DNA from: Dolomitihabitans soli
Lineage (GTDB): Bacteria; Actinomycetota; Actinomycetes; Streptosporangiales; Streptosporangiaceae
Direction of reading: 5' to 3'
Assembly (NCBI RefSeq): GCF_022213955.1
Contig: NZ_JAKNTW010000030.1
Coordinates: forward strand, 39,955-103,954
DNA: 64,000 nt
Position numbers and translations under genes: made by a program. The notes beneath the pieces were generated by a model, which worked only from the letters and a program-made list of their open reading frames with translations, was not told the origin of the DNA and searched no databases. Of this stretch, positions 19,882 to 29,545 are shown piece by piece; position 1 is the first letter of the stretch; every line of letters begins with the position of its first letter.

Positions 19882-20661
19882 TTATGTGTAAATAAGCTCA
19901 TTGTCGTGACGAAGGATGCCCAGAAAGAGTTGCTGAAGCGCAGGCCCCGGTTCGAGTCCGAGCTCTTGGTTCAGCCTGGAACGGGCACGATCGTAAATGC
20001 CAAGGGCTTCCGCGCTGCCTCCGGCGGCATACAGGCATCGGATCAGCAGGGCGTAGGACCGCTCTCTCAAAGGGTGCTCGGCCACCAGTTTGCGTGCCAT
20101 GGGGACGAGCTTCTTGGCCGGCAGATACGTGAGCTGAGTTTCCAGCAGAAGTTCCTCGGCATCTCCCTTCAGCTCGGTGAGGACCTGAAGCTGATCCTGA
20201 AGATAAAGGGACCCGCTGACGTTCATGCCCGCGGAAGGACCGCTCCAGAGCGCGAGCGCGGACTCCAGCAGCGCGGTGGCGGATTGAAGCCTCCCGTCGT
20301 CGACCGCCTTCCTGGCTTCGGCGCCCAGTTTGAGGAACCTGGCCACGTCCAACTGCTCGGGCTCGACGAGCAACTGGTAGGAGCCGCTCTCCCCGCTGCC
20401 GCGAATCGTCCGGAGGTGGCGGGCCTGGTCGGGGGCCGTACGGCCGAGACATGAGCGCAGTCGCGCGGCGTACTGGCGAAGATTGGCCTCGGCGGAAGCG
20501 GGCGGGTCGTTCCACAGCATCATCATCAGCTTGCCGCGGGATATCGGCTCTCCTTGCTGAAGCAGCAATGCCGCCAGAAGCGCCCGGACGCTGGGAGAGG
20601 ATATTTCCGTGGGACTCGTCCGCCCGATGCGCAGAGGCCCCAGAAGGCAGAATGTCGTCAA
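19882..20661 (-). CDS. SARP-family transcriptional activator
   Basis: The 259-residue protein has the layout of a small Streptomyces antibiotic regulatory protein. An N-terminal OmpR-type winged-helix DNA-binding domain (about 1-95, including SVRALLAALLLQQGE and LRQYAARLR) is followed by a bacterial transcriptional activation domain (about 100-250, with FLKLGAEARK, ALLESALALW and LRERSYALLIRCLYAAG). There is no ATPase domain. Such proteins activate one biosynthetic cluster by binding heptameric direct repeats near -35 sites. Start: TTG 20661 with AAGGGGAA upstream. It sits at the right edge of the NRPS cluster and is probably its pathway-specific activator. Confidence 0.9.
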   Translation of the reverse strand: MTTFCLLGPLRIGRTSPTEISSPSVRALLAALLLQQGEPISRGKLMMMLWNDPPASAEANLRQYAARLRSCLGRTAPDQARHLRTIRGSGESGSYQLLVEPEQLDVARFLKLGAEARKAVDDGRLQSATALLESALALWSGPSAGMNVSGSLYLQDQLQVLTELKGDAEELLLETQLTYLPAKKLVPMARKLVAEHPLRERSYALLIRCLYAAGGSAEALGIYDRARSRLNQELGLEPGPALQQLFLGILRHDNELIYT

Positions 20662-21197
20662 CTATATTCCCCTTTTCTGCGTGCAAGAGAGGCGAAATAT
20701 ATGATTGTCTTCCAGTACTCCGAATGGAAGTCGGCCGACCAGGCGCACGCCCATCGCATAACGACGGCGGAGGGATGTGAGCGACAGAGGATTTTGGCAG
20801 AAACAACCATGATGTCGATTTTCTTCCCAACAGAGCGATTTTGACCGATATTCTCCCTTTTGTCAACAGCTCGCGTTGACTCATCGAATATGCCCCGCGT
20901 AGGTTAGTGCGTGTTTGGGTAGATCGTTTTCCGAGAAGATCGTTAATGTTCGGCGTGGTGACGTGAACGACGGGTGTCGACAGCGCCAGGGGGACCGGAT
21001 ACCGCGGGTGCCGGATATTCATCCGTGCAGGTCATGGAGGCGCCTTGGCGGCGTGCGACTTCTTCGAGCTTCGCACTCCCACCGGCGCCCGCCTGCACGT
21101 TCTGGCGGTCACCGAGCACGCCACCCGCCGTATCCTCGGCGGGGGAAATCAAGTCGAAACGTCCTGCACTGATCCTCCCCGAGATGGCGATGGGAGC
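20662..21197. promoter_or_regulatory. Intergenic region upstream of the SARP gene
   Basis: This 536-bp stretch has no convincing gene and is visibly AT-richer than its surroundings between about 20680 and 20940. It contains a perfect inverted repeat GTCAAC-N7-GTTGAC at 20862-20880, which could bind a dimeric regulator of the SARP gene. The 20940-21197 part, downstream of the GH15 gene, shows nothing definite. Confidence 0.5.
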
Positions 21198-23150
21198 TCA
21201 TCGGTTACCGGGTGCGGACGATGGGTGCGTCCAGGGCGTGCCGTGGTCGAGGTTGTGGTCCAGGATGACGGCCGCGTTGATCAGAGCCAGGTGGCTGAAC
21301 GCTTGAGGGAAGTTGCCCAATTGCTCGCCGGTGAGCCCGATCTCCTCGGCGTACAGGCCGAGAGGGCTGGCGTAGGTGAGCATCTTCTCGAACGTGAGCC
21401 GGGCCTCGTCGAGCCGGCCGGAGCGGGCCAGCGCTTCGGCGTACCAGAACGTGCACAGAGTGAAGGTGCCCTCGTCGCCGCGTAGCCCGTCGGGCGAGGC
21501 GGCGGGGTCGTAGCGGTAGACGAGGCTGTCGGAGACCAGGTCCCGGTCCATGGCCCGCAGCGTGGTCAGCCACATGGTGTCCTGCGGGGAGATGAAGCCG
21601 ACTGTCGGCATGAGCAGCAGGGAGGCGTCCAGAACATCGCTGCCGTAGTGCTGGACGAAGGCCTGCCGCTCGGGGTTCCAGCCGTTCTCCATGATCTGGC
21701 GGTAGACACGGTCGCGTTCGGTCAGCAGCCGCCCGTGGTCGGTGGGCCGGCCGCTGTGCTGGGCCAGGCGGATGGCGCGGTCGAAGGCGACCCAGGACAT
21801 GAGACGTCCGTAGGTGAAGTCCTTGCGCCCGCCCCGCGTCTCCCAGATGCCCTCCTCCGGCTGGTCCCAGTTGTCGCACAGCCAGCCCAGCATCCGCATG
21901 AGAGCGTCCCAGCCTGCGTGCATGGTCTGGAACCCGGACGTGTCGGCGAGATGGACGGCGTGCATGAGCTCGCCGTAGACGTCGAGTTGAAGCTGGTCGG
22001 CGGCGCCGTTGCCGACCCGGACGGGACGGGAGCCGCGATAACCCTCGAAATGGTCGAGCGTCTCCTCGTCCAGGTCGGACGAGCCGTCCACCCGATACAT
22101 GATCTTCAAGGGCCCGGAGCTGTCACCGGCGTGCTCGGCGACGCGGTCACGCAGCCAGCCCGCGAAGGCGGCGGCCTCCTCGACATATCCGAGGCCGAGC
22201 AGGGCGTGGATGCTGAAGGAGGCGTCGCGGACCCAGGTGTAGCGGTAGTCCCAGTTGCGCTCGCCACCGACCTGCTCGGGGAGCCCGGTGGTGGGGGCGG
22301 CGACCATGGCGCCGGTCGGCGCGTACGTCATGAGCTTGAGCGCCATCGCCGAGCGGGAGACCGCCTCGCGCCAGCGGCCTCGGTAGCTGGAGCGGCCGGT
22401 CCAGTCGCGCCAGAAGCCGGTGGTCTGCCGGTACGCGTCCAGGAACTCGTGCAGGGGGACGCGCCGGGGGGCGATGTCCGCGGACTCCAGGACGACTCCG
22501 CTCGTCTCGCCGGCCCGCAGGCGCATGGCCAGCCGCACGCCCGTGCCTGCGCGTTCGGCGGGCCCGCACCCCTCGGCCAGGTGCAGCGTCAGGCTCAATG
22601 TGCCGTCGGTGAAGACGGCGCCCTCCGGTGCGAGGTGCACGTCGTGGTCGCGGCGGCCGTAGTCGAAGCGCGGCTGCAGGTCCATGACGAATCCCAGCTC
22701 GCCGCGGACGACGCGCACGACCCTGATCAGGCGGTGGTGGCGGGTGTCGCGCCCGGCCACCGGCATGAAGTCCAGCAGTTCGCCGACGCCTGAATCGGTC
22801 ATGAAGCGGGTGATGAGGATGGCGGTGTCCGGCTGGTAGAGCTGCCTGCTGACGTATTGGCCGGTGTCCGGGGCGATCCGGAAGTGGCCACCGCGGTCGT
22901 GGTCGAGGAGCGAGGCGAACACGCTCGGGGAGTCGAAGCGGGGACAGCAGAACCAGTCGATCGTCCCGTCCGAGGTCACCAGGGCGGCCGTCTGCAGGTC
23001 GCCGATCAGGCCGTGGTCGCTGATGGCGGGATAGCGGGCCCGGGCCCTCACCGCATGCCCGTGCACAGGAGCCGGTCGCCCAGGGTTCGCCGCAGCCCTC
23101 TCACCGTCATCGCTCCTCCAGCCGCTGTGTCGTCCATCGCTTGCCGACAT
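21198..23150 (-). CDS. Glycoside hydrolase family 15 protein (glucoamylase/trehalase-like)
   Basis: The 650-residue protein has the N-terminal domain typical of bacterial GH15 enzymes (SDHGLIGDLQTAALV, DGTIDWFCCPRFDSPSVFASLLD) and an (alpha/alpha)6 catalytic barrel. Typical segments are NWDYRYTWVRDASFS, HFEGYRGSRPVRVGN, VDGSSDLDEE and the late LCTFWYAEAL. The family hydrolyses alpha-glucans, and actinobacterial members include trehalases. There is no clear signal peptide, so it is probably cytoplasmic. The ATG at 23150 has a weak ribosome site. Homology begins about 35 residues in, so a later GTG start is possible. It has no evident link with the NRPS cluster. Confidence 0.9.
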   Translation of the reverse strand: MSASDGRHSGWRSDDGERAAANPGRPAPVHGHAVRARARYPAISDHGLIGDLQTAALVTSDGTIDWFCCPRFDSPSVFASLLDHDRGGHFRIAPDTGQYVSRQLYQPDTAILITRFMTDSGVGELLDFMPVAGRDTRHHRLIRVVRVVRGELGFVMDLQPRFDYGRRDHDVHLAPEGAVFTDGTLSLTLHLAEGCGPAERAGTGVRLAMRLRAGETSGVVLESADIAPRRVPLHEFLDAYRQTTGFWRDWTGRSSYRGRWREAVSRSAMALKLMTYAPTGAMVAAPTTGLPEQVGGERNWDYRYTWVRDASFSIHALLGLGYVEEAAAFAGWLRDRVAEHAGDSSGPLKIMYRVDGSSDLDEETLDHFEGYRGSRPVRVGNGAADQLQLDVYGELMHAVHLADTSGFQTMHAGWDALMRMLGWLCDNWDQPEEGIWETRGGRKDFTYGRLMSWVAFDRAIRLAQHSGRPTDHGRLLTERDRVYRQIMENGWNPERQAFVQHYGSDVLDASLLLMPTVGFISPQDTMWLTTLRAMDRDLVSDSLVYRYDPAASPDGLRGDEGTFTLCTFWYAEALARSGRLDEARLTFEKMLTYASPLGLYAEEIGLTGEQLGNFPQAFSHLALINAAVILDHNLDHGTPWTHPSSAPGNR

Positions 23151-23415
23151 CCCCGGATGAGCGTGAAGTCATCATCAACTGTTGGCGCGTTTCTGACATT
23201 GCTCGCGACACGCTGCGGGCATGCCGCAAGCAAGCCGTCTGCCTGGAGAATGCCGCGTTGTTCACAGATCGGGGCGCAGCCGCCTCATGGGGGAACGCGT
23301 TCCCCTGATGTCGCCACCGGCGATCACGCCGCTGCCCAGCCTTTCAGGCAGCCTGGAACGGGCACCGCGGGAAGCGGATGCGGTGCGTCAGCGGTCAGCA
23401 AGGACGGGTGAACCC

Positions 23416-24423
23416 TCACGAGGGAGCACCCACCCGGCCGGCCTGGATCGTGCTCCCCCGCGTGCTCTCGACCACGATCGGCACCCAGTCCGGAATCCGG
23501 CCGCGGAGTGCGCTGAGCAGGCCGGGGATCGGCGGCAGATCACCCGGCGTCCGCACGCGGATACGAAGCTCCCGGGAGACGACGTCGACGCCGGCGACCG
23601 ACGAGTTCGGCACGGTGGAAATCCAGTCGGCGGCCACCGCCCTGGCCTGCGCGCTCCAGGACGTCAGCAGCCAGCTGACAACGGTGTTGGCGGACAACGG
23701 GACGACCACCAGGACCAGCAGCAGACACAGCGTGAGACGGGTACGGCGGCGGCTCCGGCCAGCAAGGGCGACGGCATCGGCGGCGTAACCCGCCGCGGAG
23801 AACACCGCGATTCCGCCGAGCACGAGAGCCAGCAAATTGGACAGAAAGAGCACCAGCGCGCCGAGCGCCAGCCAGCCCGCGCCCCGGCCGAGGCACACGC
23901 CGACGACGGCCAGCGGCGGGACCAGGGAGATGGCGATCGCCACACCCGGCAGCACGGCCGCGACGTCACGGCGGGCATGGGCCACGGCACCGGCCAGACC
24001 GGTGGCGAGCGCGGCCACCAGGTCCATGAGCTTCGGCGAGGTCCGTCCCGCGATCTGGTTGTTGGCGAGCAACTCGTAGGAGGCGGGAAGCACCGCCGAG
24101 AACGCCACCCCTATGACGATCACCAGCAGGCTGCCCAGGAGAGCGAACCCGATCGCGCCCTGGCCGCGGTGCCGCACCGTCGCCAGAGCGATACCCATGA
24201 TCGGCGTGGCCAGCGGCGCGATGATCATCGCGCCGATCACGGTGGCCGTCGAGTCGAGGAGCACTCCGGCTGAGGCGATCACCGCCGACAGTGTGAGCAT
24301 CGTCCAGAAAGCCGACCGTTTCGAGCGAAGGTCCCCCGAGCACAGGTCAAGGCTCTCGACCAGTTCCTCCAGCGGGCGGCGCTGCGTCTCGGGCAGTACA
24401 CGCTCTCGAAGTCCGCTCGTCAT
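23416..24423 (-). CDS. DUF389 family membrane protein
   Basis: The 335-residue protein has the DUF389 (TIGR00341-like) core: an N-terminal region before KRSAFWTMLTLSAVIASAGVL, the GAMIIAPLATPIMGI motif, and about six to seven hydrophobic helices. A small C-terminal soluble part follows (about 260-335). The family is of unknown function. Start: ATG 24423. Downstream towards 24490 is another small membrane protein on the same strand, 66 bp away, possibly co-transcribed. Confidence 0.88.
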   Translation of the reverse strand: MTSGLRERVLPETQRRPLEELVESLDLCSGDLRSKRSAFWTMLTLSAVIASAGVLLDSTATVIGAMIIAPLATPIMGIALATVRHRGQGAIGFALLGSLLVIVIGVAFSAVLPASYELLANNQIAGRTSPKLMDLVAALATGLAGAVAHARRDVAAVLPGVAIAISLVPPLAVVGVCLGRGAGWLALGALVLFLSNLLALVLGGIAVFSAAGYAADAVALAGRSRRRTRLTLCLLLVLVVVPLSANTVVSWLLTSWSAQARAVAADWISTVPNSSVAGVDVVSRELRIRVRTPGDLPPIPGLLSALRGRIPDWVPIVVESTRGSTIQAGRVGAPS

Positions 24424-24489
24424 GCCACCGAGTATCCGAGCAGGTCACACCGGCCGAACGCAACGACACGGACGCCTGCGCATCATGCG

Positions 24490-24726
24490 TTATCGTCGTT
24501 GTCCGCCCCTGCGGCTCATCAGCGCACCGATCAGCATCCCGATGGCGACGCACGCCACCAGAGTGATCCACAACGGGGCAGTCACCACGATCATGAACAA
24601 CTGGATGGCCGCCTCCTGCCGATTCTGCAAGATGAACACGATCGCCAGCACCAGAAGAACGAGCGCCAGCCACACCCGTGGCGGCACCGCCCCAAGCCTG
24701 TTCCGCGGCCCCTGCTCTGTCATCAT
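24490..24726 (-). CDS. LapA-domain small membrane protein (DUF1049-like)
   Basis: The 78-residue protein has two hydrophobic segments (about 18-35 and 47-68) joined by FILQNRQEAAIQLF, the signature of the LapA/DUF1049 family, and ends in a basic tail (RRGGQRR). Members are inner-membrane proteins linked in some bacteria to lipopolysaccharide assembly; in actinobacteria the role is unknown. Start: ATG 24726 (or the adjacent in-frame ATG 24723) after a GGGGGGA tract. It is on the same strand as the DUF389 gene. Confidence 0.75.
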   Translation of the reverse strand: MMTEQGPRNRLGAVPPRVWLALVLLVLAIVFILQNRQEAAIQLFMIVVTAPLWITLVACVAIGMLIGALMSRRGGQRR

Positions 24727-24883
24727 GTCCCCCCGGAATGCACATGCAGCGCCATCAAACCCAGCCGTCCCCGGGAAACCGCAGGTGATGTGGACAACGC
24801 TGCGCCATCCCGGTGCCGTGTCAAGGCGACCGCGAAAGCCTCCCACCCTTCGCTCGGAAGGGGGGAAGGGGTGGAGATGTAGG

Positions 24884-25102
24884 TCAGCGGCGGCGCGCTG
24901 CCGGGGCAAGGCCTTTCTGCCAGCGGGCCAGCGAGGCGACCGAGCTGTGCCCGGAGTAGGCGAGCAGGGTGAAGGTGTTCTCCCCAGCACGCCACTTCTG
25001 GTGAAACACATTCTGGTGAAACACCGCAGGTGAGGTGCGGAACCAGTAGCACCCCGCCCCGCCAGCCGTGCCCTCCATCCGGGCCGCAGCGACCGGACGC
25101 AA
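24884..25102 (-). pseudogene. Possible remnant of a tyrosine recombinase C-terminus
   Basis: In this frame the segment LLAYSGHSSVASLARW resembles the H-x-S...R box just before the catalytic tyrosine of phage-type integrases from actinomycetes. The tyrosine is absent and nothing upstream matches, so if related it is a decayed fragment. The rest of the 24727-25300 gap holds no gene I can support. Confidence 0.25.
24996..25025. repeat. Tandem duplication of a 15-bp unit
   Basis: The unit TTCTGGTGAAACAC plus one base occurs twice in direct tandem (24996-25010 and 25011-25025), differing only in the last base. It lies in the intergenic stretch that holds the possible integrase remnant. Confidence 0.8.
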
Positions 25103-25300
25103 TGTAGCCGCCGCGAGCTCGGGGTGGGGCTCGTAGGCGATCCGGGCCTGGGCTGTTTGCCTTGGTTGAGCGCTCTAGCGTGCCTGCTCATGCCGACGCG
25201 GCGGAGTCCGAGGACTGGTGGGTGGAGCTGGCCGGTCGGTACAGCAGGACCCGGCTGCGGTGGTCGCGCCGGGTCTGCCCGGTGCCGGCCGCTTTCCGTC

Positions 25301-26536
25301 TCAGTTATCCGCCACGTGATCAGATCGCTGGGCAGGAGTGTCGGTCGGCGCTGCGGTGGGCGAGGGCGAGGCGAGTCTGCTGGCGACGGCCGCCAGGATC
25401 GCGGCCGCCGCTGCCGCGGCCGCGGCAGCGGTGAGGGCGGTGGCGCCGGTGTCATGGGGGCCGGTGAGATGGCCGGCGACGGCGGTGCCCAGGCCGTAGC
25501 CGGCCCACATGAAAGTGTTGAGCCAGGCGAAGACCTCGGTGCGGTAGCGAGCAGGGGTGTGGTCGGCGAGCAGGGCGGGCACTGCAGCGTCACGGGGGCC
25601 GGTCACCAGGCCGACAAAAGTGATCAGTATGGCAAGCGTCACGAAGCCGGGTGCCCAGACTCCGCCGAGCAGGACGGCCGCTTCGGCGAGCGAGAGCAGG
25701 ACGAGCAGGCGTCCGCCGCTGAGGGGCCAGGCTCGCGCGCCGTACCCGAGGGTGCCCAGGAGGGCGCCGGCCGACAGGAGGCCCATCAGCAGACCGGCGG
25801 AGGCGGCCGAGCCGAAGGCGGTGGCCGAGGCGACGGTGGCGATGCGCAGGCAGCCGAAGGTGAACGTGCCGAAGGCGGTGATGGTCAGCAGGAGGAGGGT
25901 GTATCGGTGGGTGAGCGGCCCGGCCAGGCGCAACCTGCCAGGCGGGGCCGGCGGGGTGAGCGGGGCCTTCCGTACTGCGGGGGAGGCCAGCAGCAGGGCG
26001 GTGCCGGCCAGGACCGTGGCGCCCGCGGCGCTCACCACGCTCTGGGCGGAGACGACCCAGATCAGGACCGGCACGAGCAGAGGGCCGGCGATGAACATCA
26101 GTTCGTTGATGGCGTTGTCGGCGGCGTAGGCGGCGGGCAGGGAGGCGGAGGGGACGAGGCGTGGCCAGGCGCTTCTGATGACAGATCCGACGGGCGGGGT
26201 GGTGGCGCCGAGGAGCACCGCGGCGCCGATCATCAGGGCGGGCGGGGCGAGCAGGAGCAGGGTGTAGGCGAGAACGTGGGCGGCCAGGTAACCGGTTAGG
26301 GCCGGGCGCGGGCCGTACCGGTCGGCGATGCGTCCGCCGAGCGGCGCGCACAGGGCCAAGGCCAGCGCGTGGCCGGTGAGCACGAGTCCGGCGGTGGCGT
26401 AGGAGCCGAGCCGGTCGACGGCGACCAGCAGCAGGGCGAGGCTGAGCACGGGTGTGCCCAGCTTGACGAGTAGGGCGACGGCGAGCAGGTGGGGGACGCC
26501 GGAGTGGGTGAGCAGACGGCGATAGGGCGCGAACAT
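25301..26536 (-). CDS. MFS transporter
   Basis: The 411-residue protein has about 12 hydrophobic helices. A major-facilitator loop 2-3 motif is visible in APLGGRIADRYGPRPAL, with the usual G-x-x-x-D-R-x-G pattern. Small-molecule efflux is likely; the substrate is unknown. Start: ATG 26536. It is divergent from a CGNR zinc-finger gene whose coding region begins within about 65 bp, so the two are probably co-regulated, with the zinc-finger protein as regulator. Confidence 0.88.
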   Translation of the reverse strand: MFAPYRRLLTHSGVPHLLAVALLVKLGTPVLSLALLLVAVDRLGSYATAGLVLTGHALALALCAPLGGRIADRYGPRPALTGYLAAHVLAYTLLLLAPPALMIGAAVLLGATTPPVGSVIRSAWPRLVPSASLPAAYAADNAINELMFIAGPLLVPVLIWVVSAQSVVSAAGATVLAGTALLLASPAVRKAPLTPPAPPGRLRLAGPLTHRYTLLLLTITAFGTFTFGCLRIATVASATAFGSAASAGLLMGLLSAGALLGTLGYGARAWPLSGGRLLVLLSLAEAAVLLGGVWAPGFVTLAILITFVGLVTGPRDAAVPALLADHTPARYRTEVFAWLNTFMWAGYGLGTAVAGHLTGPHDTGATALTAAAAAAAAAAILAAVASRLASPSPTAAPTDTPAQRSDHVADN

Positions 26537-26600
26537 GGCGACTCCGTTACTATCTAACTGGATTACGCCTATGACACGCAGAAGGAGTGTTACTAGTCAA

Positions 26601-27164
26601 GTGGAGATAGCCTGTAACGTCACTCGGCAGGCCCCGTTGATCGCCGAGCTGGTCAACCTGGCCACGGCACGTCAGCGGGGCGGCGCCTCGGTGCAGCCAT
26701 TGACGGGCGAGGACCTGGCGGCAACGATCGCCGCCCAGCTCGGTGACCGCACCGGCGCCGCCCTGCGCGCCGTCCCGGATGCGGGCCGGCGCCTGACCGA
26801 CCTGGCTACCGAGCTTCGGCAGGCGCTGCTGGCCGAGCACCCAGCCGACCAGGCCGAGCGCATCAACGCCATGATCGGCAGGTACGGTGCGCAGCCTTAC
26901 CTGGTCGAGGACGTCGGCCAGCCGTTTCACCTGCACTTCCACGGCTCGGGGGGCACCCAGGTGGAAGCGCTGGGCGGCGAGTTCGCCACCGCGCTGGCCC
27001 TCATCGTGGACGGCTACGGCCCCGACCGCTTCGGGCAGTGCGAGGCGCACCAGTGCGAGGCCGTCTACATCGACCTGACCCGCAACGCCTCACGCCGCTA
27101 CTGCAGCGCGGCCTGCACGGCGCGCGCCAAGACCGCTGCCTACCGCAGCCGCCGTCACACCTGA
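26601..27164 (+). CDS. CGNR zinc-finger (ABATE-type) regulator
   Basis: The C-terminal 45 residues carry a four-cysteine zinc finger: FGQCEAHQCEAVYIDLT, then NASRRYCSAACTARAKTAAYR. This is the layout of CGNR/ABATE proteins, presumed ligand-responsive transcription regulators in actinobacteria. The first about 130 residues form the expected all-alpha sensor region, although the usual N-terminal LDFVNT-like motif is not obvious. Start is uncertain. GTG 26601 follows GAAGGAG at 26581-26587 with a long spacing; ATG 26571 is also in frame and would place that site inside the gene. It is divergent from the MFS gene and likely controls it. Confidence 0.8.
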   Translation: MEIACNVTRQAPLIAELVNLATARQRGGASVQPLTGEDLAATIAAQLGDRTGAALRAVPDAGRRLTDLATELRQALLAEHPADQAERINAMIGRYGAQPYLVEDVGQPFHLHFHGSGGTQVEALGGEFATALALIVDGYGPDRFGQCEAHQCEAVYIDLTRNASRRYCSAACTARAKTAAYRSRRHT

Positions 27165-27439
27165 TCACGCCATCGTGGAGGTGACCACGTGGTCAAGGTG
27201 CGCCGGGTGCGCCCGAAGGCCCGTCGTGATCTTTGCTCGGCTGCCGAGGTCACGTACTGGTACCGGGGCGAGCCGTCCGCCGCCCTGCCCGGGAGCCGCG
27301 CAGGGCTGTCCAGGCGATCAAAGCAGCGGCGGCCAGTAGCCCGGCAGGTCAGGAACGCCGCGTTGTCATCATCGACGCCCTACACCACGACGCGAAGCGG
27401 CCCATGGCCGCCGAGTAGACCCGTATCCGGAATACGACT

Positions 27440-27735
27440 GCTCGACCATGCCAAAACGCTTACCCGACGATATCGAAAGCCTGGGTCGACACCGGCTTCA
27501 AAAACACCACGATCGAGCACGGCGCCAAGCTCGGTATCGACGTCGAAGTCGTCTCCAGAAACACCCAGACTCGCGGCTTTCAGGTCGTCAAACGCCGCTG
27601 GGTCGTCGAGCGAACTCTGGGCTGGCTCATGTTATACCGCCGCCTGGCCCGCGACTATGAAACCCTCCCCGCCAGTTCCCAAGCGACGATCCACATTGCC
27701 TCGATCAACAACTCACCAAGCGCATATCGGACGAG
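27440..27735 (+). pseudogene. Remnant of an IS5-family transposase (C-terminal part)
   Basis: One frame (codons from 27476) reads AWVDTGFKNTTIEHGA, then FQVVKRRWVVERTLGWLM and YRRLARDYETLP. This is the C-terminal catalytic part of DDE transposases of the IS5 group, with the last acidic residue in VVERT. The N-terminal half is missing and I see no terminal inverted repeats, so the element is dead. The preceding stretch (27165-27440) contains no gene I trust; a short GTG-started frame at 27189 with a good ribosome site soon loses any coding character. Confidence 0.65.
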
Positions 27736-27829
27736 ACAACCCCCACCTGGCAAGGCACTACTAGAACACAAGGTGCAATCTACTGAAATCAAATTCCCCC
27801 TGAAGCAGCCCGCGCAGGACTTTACCGGC

Positions 27830-29545
27830 TCAGTCATGTGCTGCCGGTGTTAGGGAAACATTCCAGAAGTCGGCGTAACGGCCGCCGCGGCGGAGCAGCT
27901 CGTCGTGGCGGCCTTCTTCCACGATCCGGCCGCCGTCGAGAAAGGCGATGCGATCGGCGCGTTGGACGGTCCGCATCCGATGCGCGACCATCACGACCGT
28001 CCGGCCGGCCATCAGGCGTTCGATGCCCTCGTGGACGGCTGCCTCGTTCACCGGGTCCAGCGCGGAGGTCACCTCGTCCAGCAGCACGATGGGCGCGTTC
28101 TTCAGCAGCGCTCGGGCGATCGAGACCCGCTGGCGTTCACCGCCGGACAGCAGCGCGCCGCCCTCGCCGACATGTGCCGCCCAGCCGCCGGGCAGTCGCT
28201 CGATCACCTCGTTCAGCCGCGCCGCGGTCGCCACCGCTCGCACCTCGGCTTCGGAAGCGTCGGGACGGCCGAGCCGTACGTTCTCCTCGATCGTGCCGTC
28301 GAAGAGGTAGACGTCCTGGAAGACGATGGCGATCTGCGCCATCAGCTCCTCGGTGTCGATGGCGCGCACGTCCACGCCGCCTACGCGCACCGCGCCCGCG
28401 TCCACGTCGTGGAACCGCGCGAGCAACTGCAGCAGTGTGCTTTTGCCCGCGCCTGAGGGGCCGACCACGGCGAGCCGCTGTCCCTCGGGCACGGACAACG
28501 ACAAGTCGTCGAACACCGTGCGGTCGCCATGCCGGAAGGCGACGGACTCCAACTCCAAGCCATGGCCCACCGGCTGGATCGGTTCCGGTGCTTCCGGCAG
28601 CGGCTCGGTGCGCAGGACCGCGTCGAGTCTGGCCAGTCCGGAGCGCGCGGCGCGGAGTTTGCCGCCGATGTCGGCCAGCGACAGGACCGGATCGGCGCAG
28701 CGGGCGGCCAGCACCAGGATCGTCAGCACCTCCGCAACACCGATGCTCCCGCCGAGCGCGAGGTAGGCGCCCAGAACCAGCAACACGGTGAACATCGCCT
28801 GCACCACGAGCGTCAGGCCGATCATGCCGGGCAACACCGACAACACGGTACGGCGGGACGCGCGCTGGAGTTCCCGCAGCGAGTCGTCGAGCAACGTGAA
28901 GCGCTGGACGCTCCGGCCGCCGGCGCGCAGCACCGGCTGGGCCTGGAGGTATTCGATGACCCGCCCGGTGGCCTCGGTGTCACGTTCGTGGCGGCCGGCA
29001 TCGCCTGCGGCCATCGAGCGGCCGGTCCAGATCTGGATCGCCGCCACGAGCGGCACGGCGACCAGCGCGGCCAGCCCCAGCTGCCAATTGAAGGCGAGCA
29101 TCACGCCAACGATCGTCACAGGGGTGACGAAGGCGGAGATGTAGGGCGCCAGCAGATGCGCGATCACGCCCATCGTCTCCAGCACGCCCTGGCTGGCCAG
29201 GACGGACACCTCCCCGACTCGGCCGGTGCTGTACCAGCCGAGGGGCAGCCGGGCCAGATGATCGCCGAGGCGGTGATACATGCCACGCAACAACGTGGTT
29301 CCGGCGCGGAAGCCGAACAGATCGCTGACATAGCGCAGCACCGCGTAGATCGCGACCGCGCCGCCGAACGCGATCAGCCAGGGCAGCGCGTCTGCGGGGT
29401 CGCCGCCGAACAGGGTCCGCAGCACGGGAACCAGCAGGGCGTAGGACAAACCCTCGACGATCGCGGTCATCGTCATCAAAGCCACGGTGCGACGCACCGG
29501 CCGGGCGTAATCATGGCCCAGGACGCGCAGCAGCATGCGAATCAT
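27830..29545 (-). CDS. ABC transporter half-subunit (IrtB/YbtQ-like)
   Basis: The 571-residue protein combines a six-helix transmembrane domain (about 1-300) with a complete nucleotide-binding domain: GPSGAGKST, LSGGERQR, LLDEVTSALD and the switch histidine in VAHRM. The overall type is the type IV exporter fold. The pairing of two such genes with a 4-bp overlap resembles IrtAB and YbtPQ, which import ferric siderophores despite their exporter fold. No siderophore-interaction domain is visible, so ordinary export is also possible. Start: ATG 29545 inside an ATGA overlap with the upstream gene. Confidence 0.9.
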   Translation of the reverse strand: MIRMLLRVLGHDYARPVRRTVALMTMTAIVEGLSYALLVPVLRTLFGGDPADALPWLIAFGGAVAIYAVLRYVSDLFGFRAGTTLLRGMYHRLGDHLARLPLGWYSTGRVGEVSVLASQGVLETMGVIAHLLAPYISAFVTPVTIVGVMLAFNWQLGLAALVAVPLVAAIQIWTGRSMAAGDAGRHERDTEATGRVIEYLQAQPVLRAGGRSVQRFTLLDDSLRELQRASRRTVLSVLPGMIGLTLVVQAMFTVLLVLGAYLALGGSIGVAEVLTILVLAARCADPVLSLADIGGKLRAARSGLARLDAVLRTEPLPEAPEPIQPVGHGLELESVAFRHGDRTVFDDLSLSVPEGQRLAVVGPSGAGKSTLLQLLARFHDVDAGAVRVGGVDVRAIDTEELMAQIAIVFQDVYLFDGTIEENVRLGRPDASEAEVRAVATAARLNEVIERLPGGWAAHVGEGGALLSGGERQRVSIARALLKNAPIVLLDEVTSALDPVNEAAVHEGIERLMAGRTVVMVAHRMRTVQRADRIAFLDGGRIVEEGRHDELLRRGGRYADFWNVSLTPAAHD